Positions 46,111 to 57,800 of a stretch of 63,648 bases of DNA are shown here, one piece after another; within the stretch, counting starts at the first letter, position 1; each line of letters starts with the position of its first letter. The notes below the pieces were generated by a model. The model worked only from the letters and a program-made list of their open reading frames with translations, had not been told where the DNA came from and searched no databases. A program made the translations under genes and the position numbers. Origin of the DNA: an uncultured Chitinophagaceae bacterium (lineage in GTDB: Bacteria; Bacteroidota; Bacteroidia; Chitinophagales; Chitinophagaceae); contig CAIKTE010000062.1 in the NCBI GenBank assembly GCA_903830285.1, positions 1 to 63,648 on the forward strand. Direction: 5' to 3'.

Positions 46111-47790
46111 ATGATAAAGTATAAAAATCTTAAACTATACGCTCTTCTTCTGGTTACGGCTGTGAGCTGTTCAAAATTAGATGAGCATTTAAACAGCACT
46201 TTGACCAATACCCAAACAGCGAATGCGTTGGGTAGTGCAGGTGTGGGTTTATTATTACAAGGTGCCTACCTTGATTTAGGTGGACCTTTTACCGGACAGG
46301 ATCAGGTATTTTCTCTGGAAGAAAATTCTGCCGATGAATCTTTGGTTCCTACTAGAGGTGGTGACTGGGATGATAACGGTGTATGGCGTGTAATTCATAA
46401 CCATACCTGGAATGCAGACCATGGTCAAGTATTAAGTGTATTTAACAACTTAAATAAGCTCAACTTCGATGCAACCAATGTGTTAGGTTTTAGTCCTTCA
46501 GCACAACAGGCAGCAGAAGCAAAATTCTTAAGAGCCGTTTCTTTATATTATCTGCTGGATCTTTACGGACAATATCCTGTAAGAAATCCGGGCGATAATT
46601 TATTGAATGCACCAGTAGTAAAATCAGGTGCTGCTGCAGCTCAATTTATCATTGATGAATTAACTGCTGCTATTCCAAATTTACCGGCTAGCCCTGCTTT
46701 AGGTCAGGCTGGCGCAAATGCAGGAAAAGCATTATTGATGAAATGTTATTTGAACAGAGGTGCATGGATCAATAGAGCTGCTCCAACATTTGCTGATGCT
46801 GATATGCAACAGGTAATTACACTTGGTAATGCAATTATAACCAGTGGTAAATACAGTTATGCAACCAATTACTTCAGCAACTTCGATGTAAACAATGGTT
46901 CTTCAACTGAAAATATGTTAGTGTATCCAAACTCTTCTGGTGTTCCTGCCAATAACAGCGGACCTCAGGGTCGTTGGTGTATGACTGAACATTACAATCA
47001 GGAAACTGATTATAATCCTAATGCCGGTTGGAATGGTTTCTCTACTATCAGTGATTTCTATAACAGTTTCAGTACTTCTACGCAAGCAACTACTGCGGTA
47101 ACTAAATTCCCGAATGTAGGAGCTACAACTAATGCTGATACTGCAATCGATACAAGATTGGGTGGAAGATTCTATGCAGGTGTAACTAATATGTCAGGTC
47201 AAAGACTTGGTTTCCAGATCGGTCAACAATTCAATGAAGCAGGTGTTGCATTGAAAGACAGAAAAGGCGCTGCTTTATCTTTCGATCCTAGTATTGCTGC
47301 TACCATGCAGGAAACAGGATCTAACCTTGAAGTAACAGGTATCCGTGTCGTAAAATACGCACCTGATTTTTCAAGCGGAACAAAATATTACGAAGGTCCT
47401 TCAGGTAATGATATCGTGATCTTACGTTATTCTGATGTAACATTAATGGTTGCCGAAGCTTATTTACGCGCTGCAACTCCTAATACTGCTGCTGCATTAA
47501 CTATAGTGAACGCATTAAGAACTGCTAGAGGTGCCACTGCTTTACCTTCTATTAAATTAGTAGGTTCAGGTACAGTTCAACAAACTTTATACGATCCAAA
47601 TGCATTATTGACTGAAAGAGGTAGAGAATTGTATTGGGAAAGTGTGAGAAGAACAGATATGGTACGTTTTGGTGTATTAGGTCAGTTATATCAATACAAA
47701 CCAACAGATAATGTTAAATACTTAGTATTCCCAATTCCTTCTCAGGCTTTGGCTGCTAATCCTAATTTAACTCAAAATCCTGGTTATTAA
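46111..47790 (+). CDS. susD: SusD/RagB-type substrate-binding lipoprotein
   Basis: This 559-residue surface lipoprotein (lipobox VTAVSC, Cys 20) caps the SusC transporter. Features are the N-terminal LDEHLNSTLTN segment, helical TPR-like units (AEAKFLRAVSLYYLLDLYGQYPV, AGKALLMKCYLNRG), the DIVILRYSDVTLMVAEAYLRAA block and the C-terminal LTERGRELYWESVRRTDMVRFG with PIPSQALAANPNLTQNPGY. The ligand cannot be read from the sequence; neighbouring GH65 suggests an alpha-glucoside. A strong terminator follows. Confidence 0.95.
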   Translation: MIKYKNLKLYALLLVTAVSCSKLDEHLNSTLTNTQTANALGSAGVGLLLQGAYLDLGGPFTGQDQVFSLEENSADESLVPTRGGDWDDNGVWRVIHNHTWNADHGQVLSVFNNLNKLNFDATNVLGFSPSAQQAAEAKFLRAVSLYYLLDLYGQYPVRNPGDNLLNAPVVKSGAAAAQFIIDELTAAIPNLPASPALGQAGANAGKALLMKCYLNRGAWINRAAPTFADADMQQVITLGNAIITSGKYSYATNYFSNFDVNNGSSTENMLVYPNSSGVPANNSGPQGRWCMTEHYNQETDYNPNAGWNGFSTISDFYNSFSTSTQATTAVTKFPNVGATTNADTAIDTRLGGRFYAGVTNMSGQRLGFQIGQQFNEAGVALKDRKGAALSFDPSIAATMQETGSNLEVTGIRVVKYAPDFSSGTKYYEGPSGNDIVILRYSDVTLMVAEAYLRAATPNTAAALTIVNALRTARGATALPSIKLVGSGTVQQTLYDPNALLTERGRELYWESVRRTDMVRFGVLGQLYQYKPTDNVKYLVFPIPSQALAANPNLTQNPGY

Positions 47791-47825
47791 TTAGAGCAAT
47801 CTGTCGTTTTATATTCTAATTTTGG

Positions 47826-47862
47826 AGCAAGGTCAATATTTATTATTGACCTTGCTTTTTTT
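47826..47862 (+). terminator. Intrinsic terminator after susD
   Basis: AGCAAGGTCAATA and TATTGACCTTGCT form a 13-bp stem with a 5-nt loop and a T tail. It separates susCD from the first ASPIC/UnbV gene, so read-through or a new promoter is needed for the latter. Confidence 0.9.
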
Positions 47863-47888
47863 ATGTAATCATCCATAAACATTTTTTG

Positions 47889-50800
47889 ATGCGATTGTGT
47901 AACAGGTATGCTTTCTTATCGGTATTTATTTTTCTTTGCTCCTGCAGCTCCAAAAAGGATACAGCTTTATTTCAGTTAGTTGATAACTCTGGGATCAACT
48001 TTAATAATGAAGTAGCTGATGGTAAAAAAGAAAACAGTTTCTTGTTCAGAAATTTCTATAATGGCGGCGGTGTTGCCATAGGTGATATCAATAATGATGG
48101 ATTACCCGATGTATTCCTTACATCCAATATGGGTAATAATAAATTATATCTCAACAAAGGCAATTTGCAATTTGAAGATATTTCAAGATCCGCGGGGATC
48201 ATTGAAGATGATAAATGGAACACGGGTGTTGTATTTGCAGATGTGAATGGCGACGGATGGCTGGATATCTATGTTTGCTCATCGGGGCATATGCCAACAG
48301 GCAACCGAAAAAATAAATTATACATCAATAATCATAACAACAGCTTTACAGAATCGGCTGCAAAATATGGATTAGATATTTCAGCATATACTACACAGGT
48401 TTCTTTCTTTGATTATGATGGCGATGGTGATCTGGATTGTTTTATGATCAACAATAGTCCGATCCCTGTTAATCAATTAGAGTTTGCCAATAAAAGAGAT
48501 CTGCTGGAAAGCAAATGGCCGGTAGGGGAATTTTTAAAAGGCGGCGGTGATCATTTATTCAGAAATGATAACGGACATTTTACTGAAGTAACTCAATCAG
48601 CAGGTATCCACGGAACACTGATCAGTTTTGGGATGGGTGTTTCAGTTGGCGATCTTAATGGAGATGGCTGGCCCGATGTGTATGTATCGAACGATTCTTA
48701 TGAAAGAGATTATTTATACATCAATCAAAAGAACGGAACTTTTAAAGATGAGTTAGAAAATAAACTGCAGCATACCAGTTTCTCATCTATGGGTGCTGAT
48801 CTTGCCGACATCAATAACGACGGCCGCATGGATATCTTTAATACCGACATGTTGCCTTTATCAGATTATCGCATTAAAACAACAGGTGCTTTTGATGATA
48901 TTGATATGTTTAACCGAAAAGTGAAAGCAGGTTTTTATTATCACTATGTAAAAAATTGTTTGCAGTTAAACAGTAAGTCGGGAACATTTACGGAGATAGG
49001 GAATTATGCAGGCGTTAGTGCAACAGACTGGAGTTGGGGTGCATTGATGTTTGATATGGATAATGACGGATGGAATGATATCTATGTTTGTAACGGCGTG
49101 AACCGCGATGTGACTGATCTGGATTTTATGAACTTCTTTGCCAATGACGTTATTCAGAAAATGGTATTAACGGGAAAGAAAGATGAAGTGGATCAGGTGC
49201 TGAAAGAGATCCCCAGAAATGCATTGAAAAATAAAGTGTATAGGAACGATCATCAGTTAAAGTTTACTGATATCGGCGATCAATGGGGCTTTACACAACC
49301 CAGTTTTTCTAATGGAGCAGCATATGGTGATCTGGATAATGACGGAGATCTGGACCTGATCATCAACAATGAAAATCAACCTGCATTTGTTTATAAGAAC
49401 AATGCAAGAGAACTCAATAAAAATAATTATCTCGGGGTCTTCTTAAAAGGCAAAGGGCAAAACACATTTGCGATAGGAAGTAAGATCCAGTTGTATGTGA
49501 AGGATCAGATATTGACAAGAGAAGTGGTTCCAAGCCGTGGATTTCAATCATCAGTTGATTATAAACAGATCATTGGTCTGGGCAAAGCCTCAAGCATTGA
49601 TTCTATGCTGATCACATGGCCTAACAGAACAACTAAAAAGATCATTCATCCCAATATCAATCAGGTATTGACCATTCAGCAGGATGATGAAAAAGAAAAA
49701 CTGATCGAAAAAGAAACGATCCCTGCTTCCACTTTATTCACGCAAATAAAATCATCATTCGAGAAGCATGAAGAAAACGATGTGATCGATTTTTATATGG
49801 AAAGAAATATTCCGAGAATGCTTTCAAAGGAAGGGCCGAAAGCAGCAGTGGGCGATGTGAATGGTGATGGTTTGGAAGATGTTTTTATTGGCGGCACACC
49901 GGGTCATGTGGGACAATTGTATTTACAGAATGCCAATGGAACATTCACCAAAAAAGAAGAAAAGTCATTTCAACTCTTTGCTTCTTTTGAAGATGTAGCA
50001 GTTACTTTGTTTGATTGTGATCATGATGGTGATTTGGATCTGCTGGTTTGTCCGGGTGGAAATAACAATGATATCAACACAAGAGAATTGCAATTGCGTT
50101 TATTTAAAAATGATGGCAAGGGAAATTTTGAAATTGATGCCAATGCTTTCCCCAATACATCGATGAATATTTCAGTGGCAGCAGTGAATGATTTTAACGG
50201 GGATGGTTTTCCCGACATTTTTATTGGTGCTAGAAATTATCCGAGAGTATATGGAGCTGACCCCACCAGTTTTCTTTTTGTAAATGATGGTAAAGGGCAT
50301 TTTACAGATATAGCAGCAACCAAAAATCCGGAGATATCAAAAATAGGAATGGTCACCAATGCTGTTTGGGCCGATGTGGTGGGCGATGCAGCCAAAGAAT
50401 TGATCATTGTGGGCGATTGGATGACACCAAGAATATTCTCATTTAAAAAAGATCATTTCGAAGAAGTCAAAACGAATCTGAATGATCTATTCGGCTGGTG
50501 GCAGACCATTGCAGTTGCTGATGTGAACAATGATGGCAAACAGGATCTGATCATCGGGAATATCGGCGAGAATTTTTATCTGCAACCCAATGAGAAAGCG
50601 CCGGTAAAATTATGGTTGAATGATTTTGACCAAAATGGTATCCTGGATAAAGTAGTAACCTATACTGTTGATGGAAAAGATAAACCCGTAGTGGTAAAAC
50701 ATGATCTGGAAGAACAGTTGCCCTCTATCAAGAAAAATAATTTAAAGCATGTCGATTATGCAAAGCGTTCCATTCAGGAATTGTTCTCCAAAGAATTGAT

Positions 50801-51215
50801 CGAAAAAAGTACGGTGAAACAATTCAATTATTCAGCATCCATCGTTGCGATCAATAATGGAGATGGAAAATTCACCATACAGAAACTACCCCTGCTTTCA
50901 CAAATGAGTTGCATCAATGCATTTTATTGCAGCGATATCAATCATGATGGATTTACAGATATCATCACCGGTGGAAATCAGTTTGGATTTTTACCGCAAT
51001 ACCAAAGGCTGGATGCAAATCCGGGTGAAGTATTACTGAATGATGGTAAAGGGAATTTTGTGCGAATGGATCCTTTTGAAACAGGTTTGCATTTGCGCGG
51101 AGAAATGAGAGATATTCAAAAAATAAAACTAAAAAAAGAAGATGCTTTCCTGTTTCTTCAGAATAATGAATATCCGGTTTTGTTTAAGTTGAATGATCTT
51201 AATCGTAAGAAGTAA
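47889..51215 (+). CDS. FG-GAP/VCBS repeat lipoprotein with ASPIC/UnbV domain (copy 1)
   Basis: This 1,108-residue protein has a lipobox (FIFLCSC) and many Ca-binding DxDxDG repeats such as DINNDGLPD, DVNGDGWLD, DYDGDGDLD and DLDNDGDLD (about twelve), the mark of integrin-type beta-propellers. In the middle an ASPIC/UnbV domain (FAIGSKIQLYV, VVPSRGFQSSVDYKQIIGLG) separates two propellers; the second part again has repeats (DVNGDGLED, DCDHDGDLD, DFNGDGFPD). CRTAC1-like proteins of this kind bind glycans or other polymers, but their activity is unknown. The ATG at 47889 is used. Confidence 0.9.
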   Translation: MRLCNRYAFLSVFIFLCSCSSKKDTALFQLVDNSGINFNNEVADGKKENSFLFRNFYNGGGVAIGDINNDGLPDVFLTSNMGNNKLYLNKGNLQFEDISRSAGIIEDDKWNTGVVFADVNGDGWLDIYVCSSGHMPTGNRKNKLYINNHNNSFTESAAKYGLDISAYTTQVSFFDYDGDGDLDCFMINNSPIPVNQLEFANKRDLLESKWPVGEFLKGGGDHLFRNDNGHFTEVTQSAGIHGTLISFGMGVSVGDLNGDGWPDVYVSNDSYERDYLYINQKNGTFKDELENKLQHTSFSSMGADLADINNDGRMDIFNTDMLPLSDYRIKTTGAFDDIDMFNRKVKAGFYYHYVKNCLQLNSKSGTFTEIGNYAGVSATDWSWGALMFDMDNDGWNDIYVCNGVNRDVTDLDFMNFFANDVIQKMVLTGKKDEVDQVLKEIPRNALKNKVYRNDHQLKFTDIGDQWGFTQPSFSNGAAYGDLDNDGDLDLIINNENQPAFVYKNNARELNKNNYLGVFLKGKGQNTFAIGSKIQLYVKDQILTREVVPSRGFQSSVDYKQIIGLGKASSIDSMLITWPNRTTKKIIHPNINQVLTIQQDDEKEKLIEKETIPASTLFTQIKSSFEKHEENDVIDFYMERNIPRMLSKEGPKAAVGDVNGDGLEDVFIGGTPGHVGQLYLQNANGTFTKKEEKSFQLFASFEDVAVTLFDCDHDGDLDLLVCPGGNNNDINTRELQLRLFKNDGKGNFEIDANAFPNTSMNISVAAVNDFNGDGFPDIFIGARNYPRVYGADPTSFLFVNDGKGHFTDIAATKNPEISKIGMVTNAVWADVVGDAAKELIIVGDWMTPRIFSFKKDHFEEVKTNLNDLFGWWQTIAVADVNNDGKQDLIIGNIGENFYLQPNEKAPVKLWLNDFDQNGILDKVVTYTVDGKDKPVVVKHDLEEQLPSIKKNNLKHVDYAKRSIQELFSKELIEKSTVKQFNYSASIVAINNGDGKFTIQKLPLLSQMSCINAFYCSDINHDGFTDIITGGNQFGFLPQYQRLDANPGEVLLNDGKGNFVRMDPFETGLHLRGEMRDIQKIKLKKEDAFLFLQNNEYPVLFKLNDLNRKK

Positions 51216-51299
51216 CAAGAGTTTTTGAATAAAACCGAAGAATGGATAACAGTTAAAAAAAGTTTACCAAAAGGCAATGAATTAAGTTAAGGAATGCGA

Positions 51300-51380
51300 T
51301 GTCATGCTGAGGCACTCGAAGCATGATGAACGAGAATCTTAAAATAATCGAATTCACCCTTCGAGTGCCTCAGGGTGACA
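51300..51380. repeat. Long inverted repeat between ASPIC/UnbV genes 1 and 2
   Basis: TGTCATGCTGAGGCACTCGA (left arm from 51300) and its near-perfect complement TCGAGTGCCTCAGGGTGACA (51361-51380) have two mismatches, and a loop of about 37 nt lies between the 22-bp arms. Repeats of this GAGGCACTCGAAG type are scattered in Bacteroidota genomes. It lies in the 271-bp gap (51216-51486), which otherwise shows nothing. Confidence 0.78.
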
Positions 51381-51486
51381 ATGCGTAGCTTAATGACTGA
51401 ACCGAAGCTATACTATGGACGGGTTGCTTCATAGCAGCATAATGGTAGTAACATAAAATGAATATTGATTGATGTGTAATAATAAA

Positions 51487-54400
51487 ATGATATTAAAAGT
51501 TCTGGCCGGCTTTATTTTTATAATGGCGGTGATAACCTCCTGCAAGCAAAAAGCGAAAGATGATTTTCTTTTTGAGTCGATGGAGAATACCGGCATTGTG
51601 TTTAACAACAAAGTACAGGACAATGATTCTATCAATATTTTAAACTACCGTAATTTCTATAATGGCGGAGGTGTTGCCATTGGCGATATCAATAATGATG
51701 GATTGGCTGATGTTTTTTTTACTGCCAATCAGGGTAGCAATAAATTATTCCTGAACAAAGGCAATTTTAAGTTTGAAGATATTTCTGAGAAAGCAGGATT
51801 CAAAGACAAACTGCAATTCAGTACAGGTGTTGTATTTGTCGATGTGAACAATGATGGCTGGCTGGATATTTATGTGAGCAATGCGGGAAATATGAATAGC
51901 CCTGAATTAAGAAAGAACCAATTGTACATCAATAATCACGACCTCACATTTACAGAACGTGCAGAAGAATATGGTTTGGCCAATACGGGATATACCACAC
52001 AGGTCAGTTTTTTCGATTACGATATGGATGGCGATCTTGATTGTATGATGATCAACAATAGCCCCATTCCCGTGAACAATTTGGGCTATCCGCATCAGCG
52101 TGATCTGCCAGCAGATAAATGGCAGGTGCCGGATTATTTAAAAGGTGGTGGCGATCATTTATACAGAAATGATAACGGACATTTTACAGAAGTAACACAG
52201 CAGGCAGGTATTCATGGATCATTGATGAGTTTTGGTTTGGGTGTTACAGTAGGTGATGTGAACGGCGATCATTATCCCGACATTTATGTATCCAATGATT
52301 TTTTTGAGAGAGATTATTTATACATCAATCAGCATAACGGAACATTCAAAGATGAATTAGACAGTCGCGTACTGCATACCAGTTATGCTTCGATGGGTGC
52401 CGACTTTGGGGATATCAATAATGATGGTTATCCGGATATTTTTACAACAGATATGTTGCCTGCTGATGATTATCGTTTAAAGACCACTTTAAGTTTTGAT
52501 GATATTGATCAGTACCGCCTGAAAGAACGTAATGATTTTCATCATCAGTTTCTGCAAAACACATTGCAGTTAAATACGGGGAACGGAAAATATCTAGATA
52601 TTGCCAATTACAGTGGCGTGAATGCTTCTGAATGGAGTTGGGGAGCGTTGATGTTTGATGCGGATAATGATGGCTTTACTGATCTCTATGTTTGTAATGG
52701 TATTTTCAGGGATCTCACCAATCAGGATTTTTTGGATTTTGATGCGAATGAAATAAGAGAGAAGATGATCGCTTCGGGAAAGAAAGACCTTACAGAATTA
52801 GTGAATAAGATCCCTTCGATAGCAGTGCCCAATAAAATGTTCCGTAATCTAGGTAATTTAAAATTCGCAGATCAGGGTGCCGCATGGGGCTTTACGCAAA
52901 ACAGCTTTTCAAATGGAGCAGCTTATGGTGATCTCGACAACGATGGAGATCTGGATCTGGTAGTGAATAATGTAAATGAGCCCGCACTGATCTTTAAGAA
53001 TTTAAGCAGAGAAAAAAATCACAACAATTATATCGGTGTTTCTTTAAGAGGGAAAGATAAGAACAGGTTTGCAGTGGGCAGTAAGATCATTGTATTTGAA
53101 GGGGACCAGAAGTTGAGTAAAGAAGTTATTCCAAGCCGCGGATTTCAATCATCGGTCGATTATAAACAGATCATCGGTATCGGAAAAAATAATAGCATTG
53201 ATTCGATGATCATTTATTGGCCCGATCTAACATTTACCAAGATCATTCATCCTGAGATCAATAGAGTACTAACGATCACTCAACCCGAAAAAGGGGAAAA
53301 GACAAAAGCTGTTGAAGCGGTTAAAAAAGATCCTTTATTACTAGAAATAAGATCAAATTTTGATAAACATCAGCAACCTGATTACACAGATTTTTATGCT
53401 GAACGAGCTATTCCCGAAATGCTATCACACCAGGGACCCAAGGCAACAGTTGCCGATGTGAATGCTGATGGTTTGCCCGATGTTTTCATTGGCGGTACTG
53501 CCACAGCTTCAGGACAACTGTATCTGCAAACCAATAATGGCTTTGTAAAAAAAGAGATCCCCGAAATGAAGCAGTTCATCGGATTTGATGATGCGGCAGT
53601 TTTATTCTTTGATGCGGATGGCGATGGAGATATGGACCTGTTCATAGGCGCCGGTGGAAATAATATGACTCCCGGCAGCAGAGAATTGCAGAACAGACTA
53701 TTCATCAACGACGGTAAAGGCAATTTTAAAATATCATACACTGCATTTCCTGTGAATCAAGATAATATCGGGGCAGTAGTTGCTTACGACTTTAATAAGG
53801 ATGGATATCTTGATCTGTTTGTTGGTGCAAGTTCTGTTTCGAAAGAATATGGCATCACTGCACATAGTCATATCTATATCAATAATGGGAAAGGCATTTT
53901 TACCGATATGCCGGAAAATAAATTAAGCGGTATCAATACCGTGGGCATGGTTACGGGTGCCGTGATGTGTGATGTGGATGGCGATCAGGAAAAGGAATTG
54001 GTGATCGTAGGTGAATGGATGAGCCCCAAGATCTTTAAATTTCAGAAAGATCATTTTGTTGCAGTAAGTTCTAACCTTGATCAATTATCGGGTTGGTGGC
54101 AAACAGTGATCGCAACAGATATCAATGGTGATGGAAAAGAAGATCTGATATTGGGCAACAGAGGCGAGAATTTCAATTTACGCCCGGATGAAAGAAACCC
54201 GATCAAAATGTGGTATGGTGATTTTGATGAGAACGGAAGGATGGATAAGATCATGAGTAAAACGGTGGAGGGAAAAGACAAACCCGTTTTTATGAAACGG
54301 GATGTACAGGAAGAATTGCCGGCATTAAAAAAACAGAATCTGCATCATGCCGAATATGCCAAAAAATCAATGGAGGAATTGTTTACGCCGGAACAGCTAA

Positions 54401-54819
54401 AGAAAACTGTTGTAAAGCAGATCAACTATGCATCTTCGATCATTGCGGTCAATCAGGGGAATGGGAAATTCACCATTCAGCCTTTACCGCCGATGGCACA
54501 ATTGTCTTCGGTTAAGTCAATTGTTTGTACTGATCTGAATCATGACGGATTCAAAGACCTGATCGTTTGCGGTAATGAATTTAATTTTCAACCACAGTTG
54601 GGAAGACTCGACGCCAATCTCGGCGAAGTATTCATCAATGACGGCAAAGGCAATTTTAAATTATTAGCATCCGATGCATCGGGATTGGAATTAAGAGGAA
54701 TGGTCAGGGATATAGCGGTTATTCCATCTAATAAAGGGGTCAATTTTTTATTCCTGCAAAATGATGCGGTCCCGCATTTATATCAATTAAAAACAAGTGT
54801 ATCACCCAACAAAAAATAG
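51487..54819 (+). CDS. FG-GAP/VCBS repeat lipoprotein with ASPIC/UnbV domain (copy 2)
   Basis: This 1,110-residue paralogue of the preceding gene has the same layout: a lipobox (MAVITSC), a first set of repeats (DINNDGLAD, DVNNDGWLD, DYDMDGDLD), ASPIC/UnbV (VIPSRGFQSSVDYKQIIGIG) and a second set (DVNADGLPD, DADGDGDMD, DFNKDGYLD). Stretches such as NFYNGGGVAIGDINNDGL and NGTFKDEL are shared almost exactly with copy 1, which shows a tandem duplication. The ATG at 51487 begins the signal peptide; 51472 is an alternative. Copy 3 follows 11 bp later. Confidence 0.9.
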   Translation: MILKVLAGFIFIMAVITSCKQKAKDDFLFESMENTGIVFNNKVQDNDSINILNYRNFYNGGGVAIGDINNDGLADVFFTANQGSNKLFLNKGNFKFEDISEKAGFKDKLQFSTGVVFVDVNNDGWLDIYVSNAGNMNSPELRKNQLYINNHDLTFTERAEEYGLANTGYTTQVSFFDYDMDGDLDCMMINNSPIPVNNLGYPHQRDLPADKWQVPDYLKGGGDHLYRNDNGHFTEVTQQAGIHGSLMSFGLGVTVGDVNGDHYPDIYVSNDFFERDYLYINQHNGTFKDELDSRVLHTSYASMGADFGDINNDGYPDIFTTDMLPADDYRLKTTLSFDDIDQYRLKERNDFHHQFLQNTLQLNTGNGKYLDIANYSGVNASEWSWGALMFDADNDGFTDLYVCNGIFRDLTNQDFLDFDANEIREKMIASGKKDLTELVNKIPSIAVPNKMFRNLGNLKFADQGAAWGFTQNSFSNGAAYGDLDNDGDLDLVVNNVNEPALIFKNLSREKNHNNYIGVSLRGKDKNRFAVGSKIIVFEGDQKLSKEVIPSRGFQSSVDYKQIIGIGKNNSIDSMIIYWPDLTFTKIIHPEINRVLTITQPEKGEKTKAVEAVKKDPLLLEIRSNFDKHQQPDYTDFYAERAIPEMLSHQGPKATVADVNADGLPDVFIGGTATASGQLYLQTNNGFVKKEIPEMKQFIGFDDAAVLFFDADGDGDMDLFIGAGGNNMTPGSRELQNRLFINDGKGNFKISYTAFPVNQDNIGAVVAYDFNKDGYLDLFVGASSVSKEYGITAHSHIYINNGKGIFTDMPENKLSGINTVGMVTGAVMCDVDGDQEKELVIVGEWMSPKIFKFQKDHFVAVSSNLDQLSGWWQTVIATDINGDGKEDLILGNRGENFNLRPDERNPIKMWYGDFDENGRMDKIMSKTVEGKDKPVFMKRDVQEELPALKKQNLHHAEYAKKSMEELFTPEQLKKTVVKQINYASSIIAVNQGNGKFTIQPLPPMAQLSSVKSIVCTDLNHDGFKDLIVCGNEFNFQPQLGRLDANLGEVFINDGKGNFKLLASDASGLELRGMVRDIAVIPSNKGVNFLFLQNDAVPHLYQLKTSVSPNKK

Positions 54820-54830
54820 AATCAGTGTTC

Positions 54831-57800
54831 ATGAATGCCTTTATAAAAAATATCAGATCAGCGATCGTCATCATAACGGTTTTATCATCCTGCAGTAATC
54901 ATAAAACGGATAAACCGGTATTATTTGAAACATTGAATGAAGATCAAACGGGATTGCATTTTATCAATAAGCTAACGCCCACCGATTCATTCAACATGTT
55001 TCATTACATGTATTTCTACAATGGTGCAGGAGTGGGCGCCGGTGATTTTAATAATGACGGCAAGATCGATCTGTTCTTTGCATCGAATCAGGGAGACAAT
55101 AAATTGTTTTTGAATGAAGGCAATTTAAAATTCAAAGATGTTACAGGGGATACAAAAATTCCTCAAGATAAAGGATGGAGCACCGGTGTTTCGGTGATCG
55201 ATATCAATAACGACGGCTTACTTGATATTTATATCTGCAAAGTGGGCAACTATGAAACCTTGCATGGGAAAAATCAATTGCTGATCTGCAAAGGAATTAA
55301 AAATGGTATTCCTTTTTATGAAGATGAAGCGGCACAATACGGATTGGATTTTTCCGGATTCAGTACACAAGCTGTTTTCGTTGATTATGATATGGATGGC
55401 GACCTCGATATGTTCTTATTGAATCATTCTGTTCATCAAAACGGAACATTTGCACCAAGGGATAATTTTTTAGGAACTTATAATTCATTATCCGGCGATC
55501 GGTTGTATCGCAATGACGGTAACAATCATTTCAGCGATGTAACCAAAGAAAGCAAGATCAACAGTTCGGCTATCAGTTATGGATTGGGCATTGCTGTTGC
55601 AGATATTAATTTAGACGGATGGCCTGACCTGTATATCGGTAATGATTTTCATGAGAATGACTATTTATACATCAATCAGCATAACGGAACATTTACGGAA
55701 GAAACCTCTCTGCGGATGATGCATACCAGTCAGTTCTCGATGGGTGTTGATATAGCCGATGTGAACAATGATGGTTATCCCGAGATCATTTCAATGGATA
55801 TGCTTCCTTCAGATCCGTATATGTTGAAACGATCCTTGGGTGAAGACGAGTATGATATATTTTATCATAAGATCTCGGTGGGATATAATTATCAATACAC
55901 CAGAAATAATCTGCAGTACAATAGAAAGAACGGCATGTTCAGTGAAACGGGATTGTATTCAGGTATATATGCTACAGACTGGAGCTGGGCGCCATTGTGG
56001 ATGGACTTTGATAATGATGGGTTGAAAGATCTGTTCATTTCTAATGGTATTCCAAAGCGCATGAACGATATGGATTATGTGAATTTTGTTTCCAACGAAG
56101 AGATACAGCAAAAACTTCGGGAAGATAAAATGGATGAGAAGGATATGGCATTGGTGAATAAATTCCCTGAGATAAAAATTCCCAATAAATTTTTTCTGAA
56201 CAAAGGCAATCTATCTTTTGAAGATGCAGGCGAATCGATCAGTAACGATAAACCCACTTTTTCAAACGGTGCAGTGTATGCCGATCTGGATAATGATGGC
56301 GATCTGGATGTAGTAGTCAATAATATTGATGATGCAGTGATCGTGTATGAAAACAAAAGCAACGATAAAAAAGATAAAGCATTTGTAGAAATAAAATTAA
56401 AGGGTGCGGCAAATAATATCAATGCACTGGGAGCTAAAGTTGTGTTGTTTGCGAATAAAGGTATCAGAACCTATGAAAAAAACCCGGCAAGAGGTTTTCA
56501 GTCAAGCATGGAGATCCCATTGCATATCGGATTGGTGAATACCAAAGTTGACTCAGCATTTTTGATATGGCCCGATAATTCATTTCAGACGATCAGTCTT
56601 ACAAACACAGCATCACATATCTCATTTACCTATCAAAAAGGATTGCCAAAATTTGATTATGCAAAGATCACCGGTCATTGGAAAAATGAAACAAAGCCAA
56701 TGGAAGAGATCACTGCACAAACAGGGTTGAATTATGTACATCATGAAAATCCTTTTATAGAATTCAATCGTGAGTTTCTGATCCCGCATATGGTTTCAAC
56801 AGAAGGTCCTGCATTGGCTGTCGCCGATATCAATCACGACGGATTGGAAGACGTGTTCATCGGATCTTCCAAAACATTTCATAATGCGATCTTCCTGCAA
56901 CAACCCAATGGTAAGTTCATACAAACCAAACAACCTTTGATGGCATTGGACAGTATGATGGAAGACGTGGATGCGCAATGGATCGATGTGAACAATGATG
57001 GGAATCTTGATCTCGTTATTGCAACCGGAGGAAATGAATATTACGGACAGGATGAACACTTAAAACCAAGAGTGTATCTGAACGATGGTAAGGCGAATTT
57101 TAAAAAATTAGAAAACGCTTTTGGTGAAATTTATGTAACACAATCCTGTATCGTTCCTTTCGATTTTAATGGAGATGGATTTGTTGATCTGTTTGTTGGT
57201 GGAAGAGCTGTGCCTTGGGAATATGGTAAAACACCGAGATCTTATTTATTGCAAAATGATGGCACCGGAAAGTTTATAGATGTAACAGATAAATACAGTA
57301 AAGAACTGGGCAATATCGGAATGGTCACACAAGCTTTATGGTTCGATATCAATAAGGACGGGCAGAAAGATCTGATCATCTGTTGCGAATGGGGAGGCAT
57401 TGATGCATTCATTAATAATAAAGGATCATTCACCAAAAGATCGCTGACAGATAAAAAGGGTTGGTGGAACTTTATATTGCCTGTTGATATAAATAACGAT
57501 GGCAATATAGATCTGATAGCAGGTAATCTTGGTTTGAATTCACGCCTGCATGCAACAGATAAGGAGCCTGTAAGATTATACTATAATGATTTTGATGATA
57601 ATGGAAAAAAGGAACAGATACTCACTTATTATCTGAACGGGAAAGAAATTCCTTTTGCCAATAAAGATGAATTGCAAAAGCAGATGCCTGTGATCAAGAA
57701 GAAATTTTTATATGCAGATGATTTTGCAAAATCAACATTGGAAGGAATTTTCTCAAAAGAAAAGTTGCAGGCATCTCAACTGCTGACGGCCAATTATTTT

